Positions 56,517-64,000 of a stretch of 64,000 nucleotides of DNA are shown in pieces. Positions within the stretch are counted from its first letter, which is position 1; every line of letters starts with the position of its first letter. Source of the DNA: Microcella daejeonensis (GTDB lineage: Bacteria > Actinomycetota > Actinomycetes > Actinomycetales > Microbacteriaceae); NCBI RefSeq assembly GCF_026625045.1, contig NZ_CP113089.1:2108001-2172000 (forward strand), read 5' to 3'. A model generated the notes under the pieces. That model saw only the letters and a list, made by a program, of their open reading frames with translations. It ran no database searches and was not told where the DNA came from. Position numbers and translations under genes: made by a program.

Positions 56517-57503
56517 GTGCGCCGCACCCCCGCCATCCTCTTCTCCCTCGCGCTCGTCGCGGGCCTCGCGGCCTGCGCTCCCGCCGACTCCGATGCGGAG
56601 GTCGACGGCGAGACCGCGGCCGAGGAGTGCGTGCCCACCGCGGCCGGCACCTCGTCCGACGCCGTGACCGTCGAGGGCGAGGCCGGCGCCCTGCCGACCA
56701 TCACCTTCGAGGGGCCGCTCGAGCCGACCGAGACGGAGCGCACGGTGCTCGTCGAGGGCGACGGCGAGGCCATCGAGGAGGGCGACACCCTCACCATCCA
56801 CTACACGATCGTCAACGGCGGCACGGGCGAGGAGATCGAGACCACCGGCTTCGGCGACCAGCCCCCGGTGAGCGTGCTCGTCGACACCGACTCGCAGCTG
56901 CTCGCGGGGCTGTCGAAGACCATCGGCTGCGTGACCGAGGGCTCGCGCGTCGTCGGCGTCATCCCGCCCGCCGAGGCCTTCGGCGCCGAGGGTCAGCCCC
57001 AGTTCGGTCTCGAGGCCGAGCAGTCGCTCGTCGTCGTCGCCGATGTCATCGGCATCGCGCCCGAGCCGCTCGAGCGCGCCGAGGGCGAGCCGCAGGAGGC
57101 GCCCGCCGGCCTGCCCGAGGTCGAGCTCGCCGAGGACGGCCAGCCGACCGTCACCATCCCCGACGAGGAGCCGCCGGCCGAGTTCCAGCTCGCGACGCTC
57201 ATCCAGGGCGAGGGCGAGGAGGTCGCCGAGGGCGCCACCGTCGTCGTGCACTACACCGGCTACAACTGGAACACCGGCGAGGTCTTCGACTCGAGCTGGG
57301 AGCGCGGCGAGCCCGCGAGCTTCCCGACCAGCGGCGTCATCCCGGGCTTCCGCGACGCGCTCGTCGGCCAGCAGGTCGGCAGCCAGGTCATCGCCGTCAT
57401 CCCGCCCGAGCTCGGCTACGGCCCCTCGGGCGGCACGCCCGACGGCTCGATCGGCGCGGAGGACACCATCGTCTTCATCGTCGACATCCTCGCCGTCCAG
57501 TAG
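56517..57503 (+). CDS. tandem FKBP-type peptidyl-prolyl isomerase lipoprotein
   Basis: 328 residues. Signal peptide with lipobox LAAC (C20) anchors it outside the membrane. A divergent FKBP-like domain (about 85-185, EEGDTLTIHYTIVNGGTG, GLSKTIGCVTEGSRVVGVIPP) precedes a canonical one (about 235-328) with VVVHYTGYNWNTGEVFDSSW, VIPGFRDALVGQQVGS and IPPELGYGPSG. The first domain lacks several of the aromatic pocket residues and may only bind. GTG at 56517 has AAAGGA 6 nt upstream; another in-frame GTG at 56490 is less likely. Probably helps fold exported proteins. Confidence 0.9.
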   Translation: MRRTPAILFSLALVAGLAACAPADSDAEVDGETAAEECVPTAAGTSSDAVTVEGEAGALPTITFEGPLEPTETERTVLVEGDGEAIEEGDTLTIHYTIVNGGTGEEIETTGFGDQPPVSVLVDTDSQLLAGLSKTIGCVTEGSRVVGVIPPAEAFGAEGQPQFGLEAEQSLVVVADVIGIAPEPLERAEGEPQEAPAGLPEVELAEDGQPTVTIPDEEPPAEFQLATLIQGEGEEVAEGATVVVHYTGYNWNTGEVFDSSWERGEPASFPTSGVIPGFRDALVGQQVGSQVIAVIPPELGYGPSGGTPDGSIGAEDTIVFIVDILAVQ

Positions 57504-57532
57504 CGGCGGGGGGATGCCCGGCTCGCGTCGGG

Positions 57533-57538
57533 CAGGAT
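57533..57538 (+). promoter_or_regulatory. -10-like box of dxr (leaderless)
   Basis: CAGGAT lies 6 nt before the dxr ATG, the same hexamer and spacing as at the lrp gene. Confidence 0.4.
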
Positions 57539-57544
57539 GAGACC

Positions 57545-58630
57545 ATGCGCGACATCATCATCCTCGGCTCGACCGGCTCCATCGGCGTCCAGGCGCTGGA
57601 GGTGGTCGCGGCCAACCCCGAGCGGTTCCGCGTCGTCGGCCTCGCGGCCGGCCGCAACCGCGAGCTCGTCGAGCAGCAGGCGCGCGCGTTCGGCGTCGAG
57701 CACGTCGCCCTCGGAGCCGAGCAGGCCGCCGAGCTCGTGCGCGACGTGGCCTGCGACGTCGTGCTCAACGGCATCACCGGCTCGGTCGGGCTCGCGCCGA
57801 CCCTCGCGGCGCTCGACGCCGGTCGTGTGCTCGCGCTCGCGAACAAGGAGAGCCTGATCGTCGGTGGCGAGCTCGTCACCGCGCGGGCGCGGCCGGGGCA
57901 GATCGTGCCCGTCGACAGCGAGCACTCCGCGATCGCGCAGGCGCTCCTCGCGGGCACGCACGCCGACGTCCGCCGGCTGGTGCTGACGGCGAGCGGCGGC
58001 CCGTTCCGCGGGCGCGACCGCGCCTCGCTCGCCGCCGTCACCCCGGCGGAGGCGCTCGCGCATCCCACCTGGGACATGGGGCGCGTCATCACGACCAACT
58101 CCTCGACCCTCGTCAACAAGGGCCTCGAGGTGATCGAGGCGCACCTGCTGTTCGACGTGCCGTACGACCGCATCGAGGTGACCGTGCACCCGCAGTCGAT
58201 CGTGCACTCGATGGTCGAGTTCGTCGACGGCTCGACGATCGCCCAGTGCTCGCCGCCCGACATGCGCCTGCCGATCTCGCTCGGCCTCGACTGGCCGCAT
58301 CGCGTCGCCGGCGTCGGGGCGCCCCTCGACTGGACGACCGCCAGCACGTGGACCTTCGCGCCGCTCGACGAGGAGGCGTTCCCGGCCGTGGCGCTCGCGA
58401 AGCGGGTCGGGATGGCCGGCGCGACCTACCCGGCGGCCTACAACGCGGCCAACGAGCAGGCCGTCCACGCCTTCCACGACGGCCGCATCGGCTATCTCGG
58501 CATCCTCGACGTGGTGACCGCCGTGGTGGATGCGCACGAGCCCCAGCCGATGACGCTCGATGGAGTGCTCGGGGCCGAGATCGAGGCGCGGGCGGCCGCC
58601 GACGCGCTCATCGCGCGGGGCGCCGGCTAG
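57545..58630 (+). CDS. dxr: 1-deoxy-D-xylulose 5-phosphate reductoisomerase
   Basis: Second step of the MEP isoprenoid pathway, NADPH-dependent. It has 361 residues. NADPH loop ILGSTGSIGVQAL (about 6-18), LANKESLIVGGELV, metal ligands in VPVDSEHSAIAQ, flexible loop TWDMGRVITTNSSTLVNKGLEVIEAH and the C-terminal AAYNAANEQAVHAF are all canonical. In many actinobacteria rseP (rip1) and ispG follow directly; here a DUF1428 gene, a lipoprotein and a kinase intervene. Confidence 0.96.
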   Translation: MRDIIILGSTGSIGVQALEVVAANPERFRVVGLAAGRNRELVEQQARAFGVEHVALGAEQAAELVRDVACDVVLNGITGSVGLAPTLAALDAGRVLALANKESLIVGGELVTARARPGQIVPVDSEHSAIAQALLAGTHADVRRLVLTASGGPFRGRDRASLAAVTPAEALAHPTWDMGRVITTNSSTLVNKGLEVIEAHLLFDVPYDRIEVTVHPQSIVHSMVEFVDGSTIAQCSPPDMRLPISLGLDWPHRVAGVGAPLDWTTASTWTFAPLDEEAFPAVALAKRVGMAGATYPAAYNAANEQAVHAFHDGRIGYLGILDVVTAVVDAHEPQPMTLDGVLGAEIEARAAADALIARGAG

Positions 58631-58720
58631 GAGAGCCCCGGCGACCCGTCCCGGGCCGGTGCCCATGCAGCACGATGGGTCATGCTCGCCCGCGGGGCGC
58701 CCGATCCGGAGGAGCCGCTC

Positions 58721-59131
58721 ATGACGTTCGCCGACATCACGATGGTGCCCGTGCCGCGCGATCGCCAGGAGGCCTACCGCGCCTTCTCGGCGCGCATGGC
58801 CGCGGTGTACCGCGATCACGGCGCGACCCGCATCGTCGAGTACTGGCAGGCGGGCGAGCGCGCTCGCCCGGAGGACTTCCACGCGGAGGGCGCGGTCTAC
58901 GCCGAGGGCGAGCTGCGCGGCCTCGCCGATGCCGCGGGGGCGCGCGATGCGGAGTCGGTCGTGGTCTCGGTGATCGAATGGCCCTCGCGCACGGCGCGCG
59001 ATCGCGGGATCGCGGCTGCTGCGCAGGACCGGCGCGTTCTCGACACCCTGGAGGAGGAGCCGCTCTTCGACGGAGGACGCCTCCTCGGCGAGACCTTCGA
59101 GGTCGTGCTCCGCGCGCCCGCCGATGACTGA
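58721..59131 (+). CDS. DUF1428-family protein
   Basis: 136 residues, small cytoplasmic alpha/beta protein of unknown function. FADITMVPVPRDRQEAYRAF matches the start of the family, and the ferredoxin-like C-terminal half includes VVVSVIEWPSRTARDRGI. I chose the ATG at 58721 because GGAGGAG (58708-58714) is well spaced; a longer frame from 58682 adds 13 residues unlike the family. Confidence 0.82.
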   Translation: MTFADITMVPVPRDRQEAYRAFSARMAAVYRDHGATRIVEYWQAGERARPEDFHAEGAVYAEGELRGLADAAGARDAESVVVSVIEWPSRTARDRGIAAAAQDRRVLDTLEEEPLFDGGRLLGETFEVVLRAPADD

Positions 59132-59165
59132 GCGGGCCGCGGGCGAGCGCCCTCGACCGCGGTCG

Positions 59166-59188
59166 CGCTCGACCGCCGAGGTCGAGCG
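59166..59188. terminator. hairpin between convergent DUF1428 and lipoprotein genes
   Basis: CGCTCGACC-GCCGA-GGTCGAGCG is a perfect 9-bp stem with a 5-nt loop in the 66-nt gap. Confidence 0.5.
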
Positions 59189-59197
59189 GCGCGACGG

Positions 59198-59680
59198 CTA
59201 GTCGTCGTCCTCGTCGTCCTTCTTGCCCTTGCCGCCGTTGCCCCGCTCCTCGTCGCGGGCGGCCTCCTCCGCGGCGGCCTGCTCCGCGGCGACGCGCGCG
59301 GCCTCGGCAGCGGCGGCCTCCTCGGCGGCGGCCTGCTCGGCGGCCGCGCGTTCGGCGTCCAGCGCGGCGGTGACGTCGGCGCGCACGAGGGCGATAGCAG
59401 CGGCGATCGCGTCGGCGCGGGCCTGCGTGATCTCGCCGCGGGCCAGGGCGGTCTGCGCGGCGGTCTCGAGCTCCATGAGCTCGGTCTCCGTCGTCGACCA
59501 GTCGCCCCCCGCCGCCGCGGTGCTGACGGCGGCAACCCGCTCCTGCAGCCCGAGGGCGGTCTCGGCGTCGTAGCCCGATCCGGCGCAGCCGGCGAGCACG
59601 AGCGATGCGGCGATGACGAGGGCGGCGGCGGCGCGCGAGCGCGCCGCGCGGGGCCGTCGGCTCGGGATGCGGTCGGTCAT
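59198..59680 (-). CDS. small Ala/Glu-rich coiled-coil lipoprotein
   Basis: 160 residues. Signal peptide with lipobox LVLAGC (C32). The mature part has a short helical domain (about 35-100) and then an Ala/Glu coiled coil with repeated AAEQAAAEEAA units (about 108-142), ending in a Gly/Lys/Asp-rich tail (GKGKKDDEDDD). The ATG overlaps the stop of the kinase gene (ATGA), so it is translated with it and is a likely extracellular partner or target. No named family recognised. Confidence 0.8.
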   Translation of the reverse strand: MTDRIPSRRPRAARSRAAAALVIAASLVLAGCAGSGYDAETALGLQERVAAVSTAAAGGDWSTTETELMELETAAQTALARGEITQARADAIAAAIALVRADVTAALDAERAAAEQAAAEEAAAAEAARVAAEQAAAEEAARDEERGNGGKGKKDDEDDD

Positions 59681-61050
59681 GGTTCCACGCTCCTCTGCAG
59701 CTGCTCGAGATGCTCACCCAGGGTCCCGTCGACGACGGCGTACTCCGGCGGGGTGTCCGCGTCCACGCGCGCCGCCGAGCCGGTCGTCGTTCCGAAGAGC
59801 GCGGCCAGGGCGATCCCCACGACGAGCAGGGAGGCGGCGATGCCGCCGATCGCGACGACGGGATGCCGACGGAGCGCCGTCATCGCGCCCGTCTCGGGCC
59901 GGTCGGCCGTGCGCGGTGCGGTCGAGTCGCTCTGGGACGGCGTCGTCGCCTCGGGACGGGCGGGCCGGGAGCCCGGAGCGGGGGGAGGGGGCGCCGGGAG
60001 GGCCGAGGACAGGGCGACGGTGGCGGCGGTCGGGCTCGATCGATCGGCGTGCTGCGCCGTCTCGGGGTCGGCCCCGGCGGCGCCCATCGCCGCCGTCGGC
60101 AGGTCGGCGCCCGTGCTCGGCGCGGCCACGGGCAGGCGGAGCGTCGGGTCGAGCCCCTCATCGCGCGCCGGGGGGAGCGCCGGGATCGCGGCCACGGCGC
60201 GCAGGCGCTCGGCGGCCTCGCGTGCGGTGAGACGGGCATCCTGCTCGCGCGCTGTCATGCCGCGGAGGAGCTCGGCCCACGCGGGGTCGAGTCGGGCCGG
60301 CAGGAGGGGATCGCGCGCAAGCCGGGCGGCGGCCGACTCGACACCGGAGCCCGGGAAGGCCCGCTCGCCCGTGAGCGCCTCGAGCAGTACGAGTCCGAGG
60401 CTGTAGACGTCGCTCGCGGGCCCGACCGCCCCGCCGACGGCCTGCTCGGGGCTGAGGTAGTGGGCGGTGCCGAGCACGGAGCCCGTGGCCGTCATGCGCG
60501 TCTCGTCGATGAGTCGAGCGATGCCGAAGTCGGCGAGCTTGGCGCGGGCGCCGGTGTCGGCGCTCTCGCGCTCCGGCACGAGGATGTTGCCCGGCTTGAC
60601 GTCGCGGTGCACGATGCCGCGATCGTGGCTGTAGGAGAGCGCGTCGGCGACGGCGGCCCCGATCACCGCGACCTCGCTGCTCGACAGCGGTCCGGCATCC
60701 ATCGCGGTGCGCATGTCGCCGCCCGTGACGAGCTCGAGCACGAGCACGGCGCTGCCGTCGTCGTCGGCCACGGCGTCGAAGAGCGTCACGAGGCCCGGGT
60801 GGTTGAGCGAGGCGAGCATGCCGACCTCGCCCTCGTGCCGGCGCATGTCGTCGTCGTCGGTCAGCTCCGGTCGGAAGACCTTGAGCGCCACCCGTCGGGG
60901 GATGTTCTGGTCGGCCGCCTCGTACACCGTCGACATGCCCCCGCGGCCGATGAGCCGGTCGATGCGGTAGCGACCGGCGACGAGCGCGCCGATGCGTCCG
61001 TCGGTCGTGGCGCCGTCGGTCGTGGCGCCGTCGTTCGATGTCTGGTGCAC
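59677..61050 (-). CDS. transmembrane Ser/Thr protein kinase
   Basis: 457 residues, GTG start. The N-terminus has a duplicated GATTD. Kinase domain about 28-285: GRGGMSTVYEA, K57 in VALKVF, D150 in HRDVKPGNIL, ADFGIARL and the activation segment MTATGSVLGTAHYLSPEQA, which holds typical PknB-type threonines. A Pro/Ala/Thr-rich linker (with DPTLRLP) leads to one transmembrane helix (about 398-420) and a short 37-residue ectodomain, too small for PASTA repeats. TACGCT lies 8 nt before the GTG (leaderless). It overlaps the lipoprotein gene and is divergent from rseP. Confidence 0.93.
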   Translation of the reverse strand: MHQTSNDGATTDGATTDGRIGALVAGRYRIDRLIGRGGMSTVYEAADQNIPRRVALKVFRPELTDDDDMRRHEGEVGMLASLNHPGLVTLFDAVADDDGSAVLVLELVTGGDMRTAMDAGPLSSSEVAVIGAAVADALSYSHDRGIVHRDVKPGNILVPERESADTGARAKLADFGIARLIDETRMTATGSVLGTAHYLSPEQAVGGAVGPASDVYSLGLVLLEALTGERAFPGSGVESAAARLARDPLLPARLDPAWAELLRGMTAREQDARLTAREAAERLRAVAAIPALPPARDEGLDPTLRLPVAAPSTGADLPTAAMGAAGADPETAQHADRSSPTAATVALSSALPAPPPPAPGSRPARPEATTPSQSDSTAPRTADRPETGAMTALRRHPVVAIGGIAASLLVVGIALAALFGTTTGSAARVDADTPPEYAVVDGTLGEHLEQLQRSVEP

Positions 61051-61144
61051 GGTGGTCGAGCGTACCCGCGCCGGATGAGAGGGCCGAGACGCTCCGCAGG
61101 CCGCCCTCAGGCTCCGGCGGTGCGAGCGCGGCTACAGTGTCGCC
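61051..61144. promoter_or_regulatory. divergent leaderless promoters of the kinase and rseP
   Basis: Minus strand: TACGCT (61064-61059), 8 nt from the kinase GTG. Plus strand: TACAGT (61133-61138), 6 nt from the rseP GTG. Neither gene has an SD. Both start codons are GTG. Confidence 0.5.
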
Positions 61145-62467
61145 GTGGAGATCGTGCTGTACATCGTCGGCGTGCTCTCCATCGTCGTCGGCCTCGCCGT
61201 GTCGATCGCCCTCCACGAGCTCGGTCACTTCGCCCCCGCCAAGTGGTTCGGGGTGCGCGTCGGGCAGTTCATGATCGGCTTCGGCCCGACGATCGTCTCG
61301 CGCCGTCGCGGCGAGACCGAGTACGGGCTCAAGTGGATCCCGCTCGGCGGCTACATCTCGATGTCGGGCATGTACCCGCCGGTGAAGGAGGGCGGGCGCG
61401 CGCGCACCGCCTCGACGGGCTTCTTCCAGACCCTGGTGCAGGATGCCCGCACCGCCTCGGCCGACACCATCGTCGAGGGCGAGGAGCAGCGGGCCTTCTA
61501 CCGCCTCCCGGTGCTCAAGCGCGTCATCATCATGCTCGGCGGCCCGTTCATGAACCTCGTCATCGCGGTCGTGCTCTACGGCGTGCTGCTCATGGGCTTC
61601 GGGATCCCGCAGCTGTCGACGACGATCGGCAGCGTCAACGAGTGCGTGCTGCCCGCCTCGAGCGAGCGCCAGGAGTGCGCCCCGGGCGATGCCGCCTCTC
61701 CCGGCGCCGAGGCCGGGCTGCTGCCGGGCGACCGCATCGTCGCGATCGACGGTGAGGCCGTCGAGAGCTGGGACGACGTCACCGGCGCCGTGCGACCGTC
61801 GGCGGGGGAGCCGCTCTCGGTGGAGATCGAGCGCGAGGGCGCGCCCCTCACCGTGACCGTGACGCCCCTGCTGACGGAGCGCTTCGCGGTCGTCGACGGC
61901 GAGGTCGTCGAGGGCCCCGACGGCGAGCCCGTGCTCGAGGAGGTCGGCTTCGTCGGCGTCGGTGCCGCGTTCGAGACCGTCCGGCAGCCGATCACCGAGG
62001 TGCTGCCGGCCGTCGGCGACAACATCGTGCGGGTGGTCGAGATCATCATTTCGCTGCCGCAGCGCATGATCGACGTGGCCCAGGCGGCCTTCGGCACCGA
62101 GGAGCGCGACCCGAACGGCCCCATCAGCGTCGTCGGCGTCGGGCGCATCGCGGGGGAGATCGCGAGCCTCGACACCATCCCGGTCGTCGACCGCATCGCG
62201 AACATCACAGGCGTGCTCGCCTCGCTCAACGTGGCGCTCTTCGTCTTCAACCTCATCCCGCTGCTGCCGCTCGACGGCGGGCACGTCGCCGGCGCGCTCT
62301 GGGAGGGGCTGCGTCGCCGCATCGCGAAGCTCTTCGGTCGCCCCGAGCCCGGCCCCATCGATACCGCGCGGCTCGTGCCGATCACGCTCGCCGTGGTGCT
62401 CGTGCTCGGCGCGATGAGCGCCCTGCTGATCTACGCCGACATCGTCAACCCGGTCAGCATCTTCTAG
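61145..62467 (+). CDS. rseP: site-2 intramembrane metalloprotease (RseP/Rip1)
   Basis: 440 residues. The zinc motif HELGH is at 24-28 in the first helix; a central PDZ domain (about 175-235, GLLPGDRIVAIDGEAV) follows, and the second catalytic motif is NLIPLLPLDGGHV near the C-terminal helices. These enzymes cut anti-sigma factors and other membrane proteins. GTG start, leaderless pattern. In mycobacteria rip1 follows dxr and precedes ispG; here it is separated from dxr by three genes and followed by a convergent thiolase, so ispG is elsewhere. Confidence 0.95.
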   Translation: MEIVLYIVGVLSIVVGLAVSIALHELGHFAPAKWFGVRVGQFMIGFGPTIVSRRRGETEYGLKWIPLGGYISMSGMYPPVKEGGRARTASTGFFQTLVQDARTASADTIVEGEEQRAFYRLPVLKRVIIMLGGPFMNLVIAVVLYGVLLMGFGIPQLSTTIGSVNECVLPASSERQECAPGDAASPGAEAGLLPGDRIVAIDGEAVESWDDVTGAVRPSAGEPLSVEIEREGAPLTVTVTPLLTERFAVVDGEVVEGPDGEPVLEEVGFVGVGAAFETVRQPITEVLPAVGDNIVRVVEIIISLPQRMIDVAQAAFGTEERDPNGPISVVGVGRIAGEIASLDTIPVVDRIANITGVLASLNVALFVFNLIPLLPLDGGHVAGALWEGLRRRIAKLFGRPEPGPIDTARLVPITLAVVLVLGAMSALLIYADIVNPVSIF

Positions 62468-62485
62468 CCGCCGCCCCTCCGGCGG
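62468..62485. terminator. hairpin between convergent rseP and thiolase genes
   Basis: CCGCCG-CCCCTC-CGGCGG is a perfect 6-bp stem directly after the rseP stop, in a 23-nt gap. Confidence 0.4.
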
Positions 62486-62490
62486 CCGTC

Positions 62491-63672
62491 TCAGGCGGTC
62501 TCGAGCAGCAGCGCGTCGCCCTGACCGCCGCCGCCGCAGAGCGCGATCGCCGCCCGGCGCGCCCCGCCGGCGGCGATCACGTGCGCGGCGTGCGCGACGA
62601 GGCGCGCGCCCGATGCGCCGATGGGATGCCCGAGGGCGATCGCCCCGCCGTGCGGGTTCACCCGCGCCAGGTCGACCCCGAGGTCGCGCGCCGACTGCAG
62701 GGCGACGGCGGCGAAGGCCTCGTTGATCTCGAGGTGGTCGAGCGTCTCGATGCCCCATCCCGCACGATCCGCCGCGCGCCGGATGGCGCGCGCCGGCTGC
62801 CCGTGCAGCGAGGTGTCGGGCCCGGCGACGTGCGCCCAGCCGGCGATGCGCGCGAGCACGGGCAGGCCCTGCTCGCGGGCCCACGAGGCCCGGGCGACGA
62901 TCACCGCGGCGGCGCCGTCGCTCAGCGGCGAGGCGTTCCCGGCGGTGATGGTGCCCTCGGCGGCGAAGGCCGGGCGCAGCGCCGATAGCGTCTCGACGGT
63001 GGTGTCGGGGCGGATCCCCTCGTCGGCGTCGACGACGGTGTCGCCCCTGCGCCCGGCGATGGTCACGGGCTCGAGCTCGGCGGCGAGCACGCCATCGCCC
63101 GCCGCGGCCGCCGCCCGCCGGTGCGAGTCCGCGGCGATGGCGTCCTGCTCCGCGCGGCCGAGACCCAGCACCGCCACGTCGGCCTCCGTGGCCTCGCCCA
63201 TGGAGCGGCCGCTGATCGCGTCGGTGAGGCCGTCGTGCGCGGCGTGGTCGAGCGCCGCCACGGTGCCGTAGGCCCAGCCGAGCCGGCTGCCGGGCAGCAG
63301 GTGCGGAGCGCGGGTCATCGACTCCTGCCCGCCGGCGACCACGGCGTCCGCGTCGCCCGCGAGGAGCATCCGCGCCGCATCGATGACGGCGCGCGCGCCC
63401 GAGAGGCAGACCGAGTTGACGGCGACCGAGGGCACCGTGAGCGGGATGCCCGCCCCCACCGCCGTCTGCCGGGCGGGGTTCTGCCCGGCGCCGGCCTGCA
63501 GCACCTGGCCCATGACGACGGCGTCGACCGCCGCGGGGTCGAGCCCGGCCCGTCGGAGCGCCCCGCGCACGGCGAGGGCGCCGAGGTCCACCCCCGTGAG
63601 CGGGGAGAGGGCGCCGCGGACGCGTCCGAACGGCGTGCGGGCGGCGGAGACGATCACGATGTCGTCGGTCAT
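62491..63672 (-). CDS. acetyl-CoA C-acetyltransferase (thiolase II)
   Basis: 393 residues. Catalytic residues are C89 in NSVCLSG, H349 in GHPIG and C379 in ALCGGGGQG. VNPHGGAIALGHPIGASGAR is the second thiolase signature. The enzyme condenses or cleaves acetoacetyl-CoA. ATG at 63672 has GGAG 7 nt upstream; the longer frame to 63705 is unlikely. With the divergent CoA-transferase it suggests acetoacetate or beta-ketoadipate use. Confidence 0.93.
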   Translation of the reverse strand: MTDDIVIVSAARTPFGRVRGALSPLTGVDLGALAVRGALRRAGLDPAAVDAVVMGQVLQAGAGQNPARQTAVGAGIPLTVPSVAVNSVCLSGARAVIDAARMLLAGDADAVVAGGQESMTRAPHLLPGSRLGWAYGTVAALDHAAHDGLTDAISGRSMGEATEADVAVLGLGRAEQDAIAADSHRRAAAAAGDGVLAAELEPVTIAGRRGDTVVDADEGIRPDTTVETLSALRPAFAAEGTITAGNASPLSDGAAAVIVARASWAREQGLPVLARIAGWAHVAGPDTSLHGQPARAIRRAADRAGWGIETLDHLEINEAFAAVALQSARDLGVDLARVNPHGGAIALGHPIGASGARLVAHAAHVIAAGGARRAAIALCGGGGQGDALLLETA

Positions 63673-63704
63673 GGAGTGCTCCTTCGCGCTCTCGAGGGCG
63701 GGCA

Positions 63705-63745
63705 TTGACAGCGTCGCCGGGCCGCCGATACCGTTCGGCTGAACG
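63705..63745 (+). promoter_or_regulatory. promoter with overlapping palindrome upstream of scoA
   Basis: -35 TTGACA (63705-63710, perfect consensus), 18-bp spacer, -10 TACCGT (63729-63734). The palindrome CGTTC-GGCT-GAACG (63732-63745) covers the end of the -10 and the expected start of transcription. A strong promoter with an operator there suggests repression relieved by substrate. The remaining leader to the ATG is about 125 nt. Confidence 0.6.
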
Positions 63746-63870
63746 CGGCGGCAGCCGCCACCGTAGCGCGGAAACCCCGCCCGGGTGGGGGCCGCGCACG
63801 CGGGGCACGAGGGCGTGCGGTTCTGTCGGAGACCCCGGCACGGGCGGCGCCCACCCAGGAGAGGTGCGCC

Positions 63871-64000
63871 ATGGCCATCGACAAGACCGTCCCGACCGCG
63901 CGGGACGCGGTCGCCGGCATCCCGAGCGGCGCGAGCATCGCCGTCGGCGGCTTCGGACTGTGCGGCATCCCGATGGTGCTCATCCAGGCGCTCCTCGAGC
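63871..64000 (+). CDS. scoA: 3-oxoacid CoA-transferase subunit A (3' end outside window)
   Basis: Only the first 43 residues are visible. SGASIAVGGFGLCGIPMVLIQAL is the N-terminal motif of the A subunit of succinyl-CoA:3-ketoacid CoA-transferases. AGGAGAGG is a good SD. It is divergent from the thiolase, a common pairing for acetoacetate degradation. Whether the partner is acetoacetate or 3-oxoadipate cannot be told from this fragment. Confidence 0.85.
   Translation, partial: MAIDKTVPTARDAVAGIPSGASIAVGGFGLCGIPMVLIQALLE

Overview
The window is very GC-rich, densely coded DNA from an actinobacterium. The block hom-thrC-thrB-rho-prfA-prmC, then tsaC-wecA-atpI-like-atpBEFHAGDC, follows the order known from Actinobacteria. 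Start-stop overlaps, many GTG starts and an 87-residue epsilon subunit fit this, and the accessory neighbours make Microbacteriaceae the most likely family (inference). I saw no rRNA, tRNA, CRISPR array or insertion sequence. No gene-free stretch exceeds 300 bases.

Region by region. 1-18 kb: threonine biosynthesis, transcription termination factor Rho with a long Q/N- and RG-rich insertion, release factor 1 and its methylase, a HAD hydrolase on the other strand, tsaC, a WecA-type sugar-phosphate transferase, and the complete F1Fo ATP synthase operon. 18-23.5 kb: a P-loop kinase-like protein, YaaA, the alkylation-repair pair tag/ogt, an aldo/keto reductase, a membrane-anchored HExxH protein and TspO. 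23.6-28.5 kb: a polyamine/GABA catabolic locus (FAD oxidase, class III aminotransferase, Lrp regulator, divergent aldehyde dehydrogenase) with two inverted repeats between the divergent promoters. 28.5-46.4 kb: a tightly overlapped locus of FHA protein, PP2C phosphatase, Ser/Thr kinase, a 1973-residue Ig-like/FN3 surface protein, MoxR ATPase, DUF58 protein, a transglutaminase-fold protein that appears to lack its catalytic Cys and His, a zinc-ribbon FHA protein and an EssC/EccC-like FtsK ATPase. 46.5-52 kb: alanine dehydrogenase and a polyamine-type ABC importer. 52-54.8 kb: an HTH-TOBE regulator with modABC. 54.8-64 kb: asparaginase-like protein, OsmC, tandem FKBP lipoprotein, dxr, a DUF1428 protein, a second Ser/Thr kinase with a small lipoprotein, the site-2 protease RseP/Rip1, an acetyl-CoA acetyltransferase, and the start of a 3-oxoacid CoA-transferase.

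How they work together. The 28.5-46.4 kb locus is the strongest candidate for an under-described system. Kinase, phosphatase and two FHA readers share threonine motifs of the D-x-T-V-x-R type. They sit with a giant extracellular protein and an ATPase built like the type VII secretion motor, but no WXG100 substrate or other Ecc component is visible. It resembles the PFNA cluster described in Bifidobacterium, with FHA and FtsK-like genes added. The importer at 47.8-52 kb could supply polyamines to the enzymes at 23.6-28.5 kb. A recurrent promoter layout, a -10 hexamer 6-9 nt before the start codon, indicates widespread leaderless transcription.
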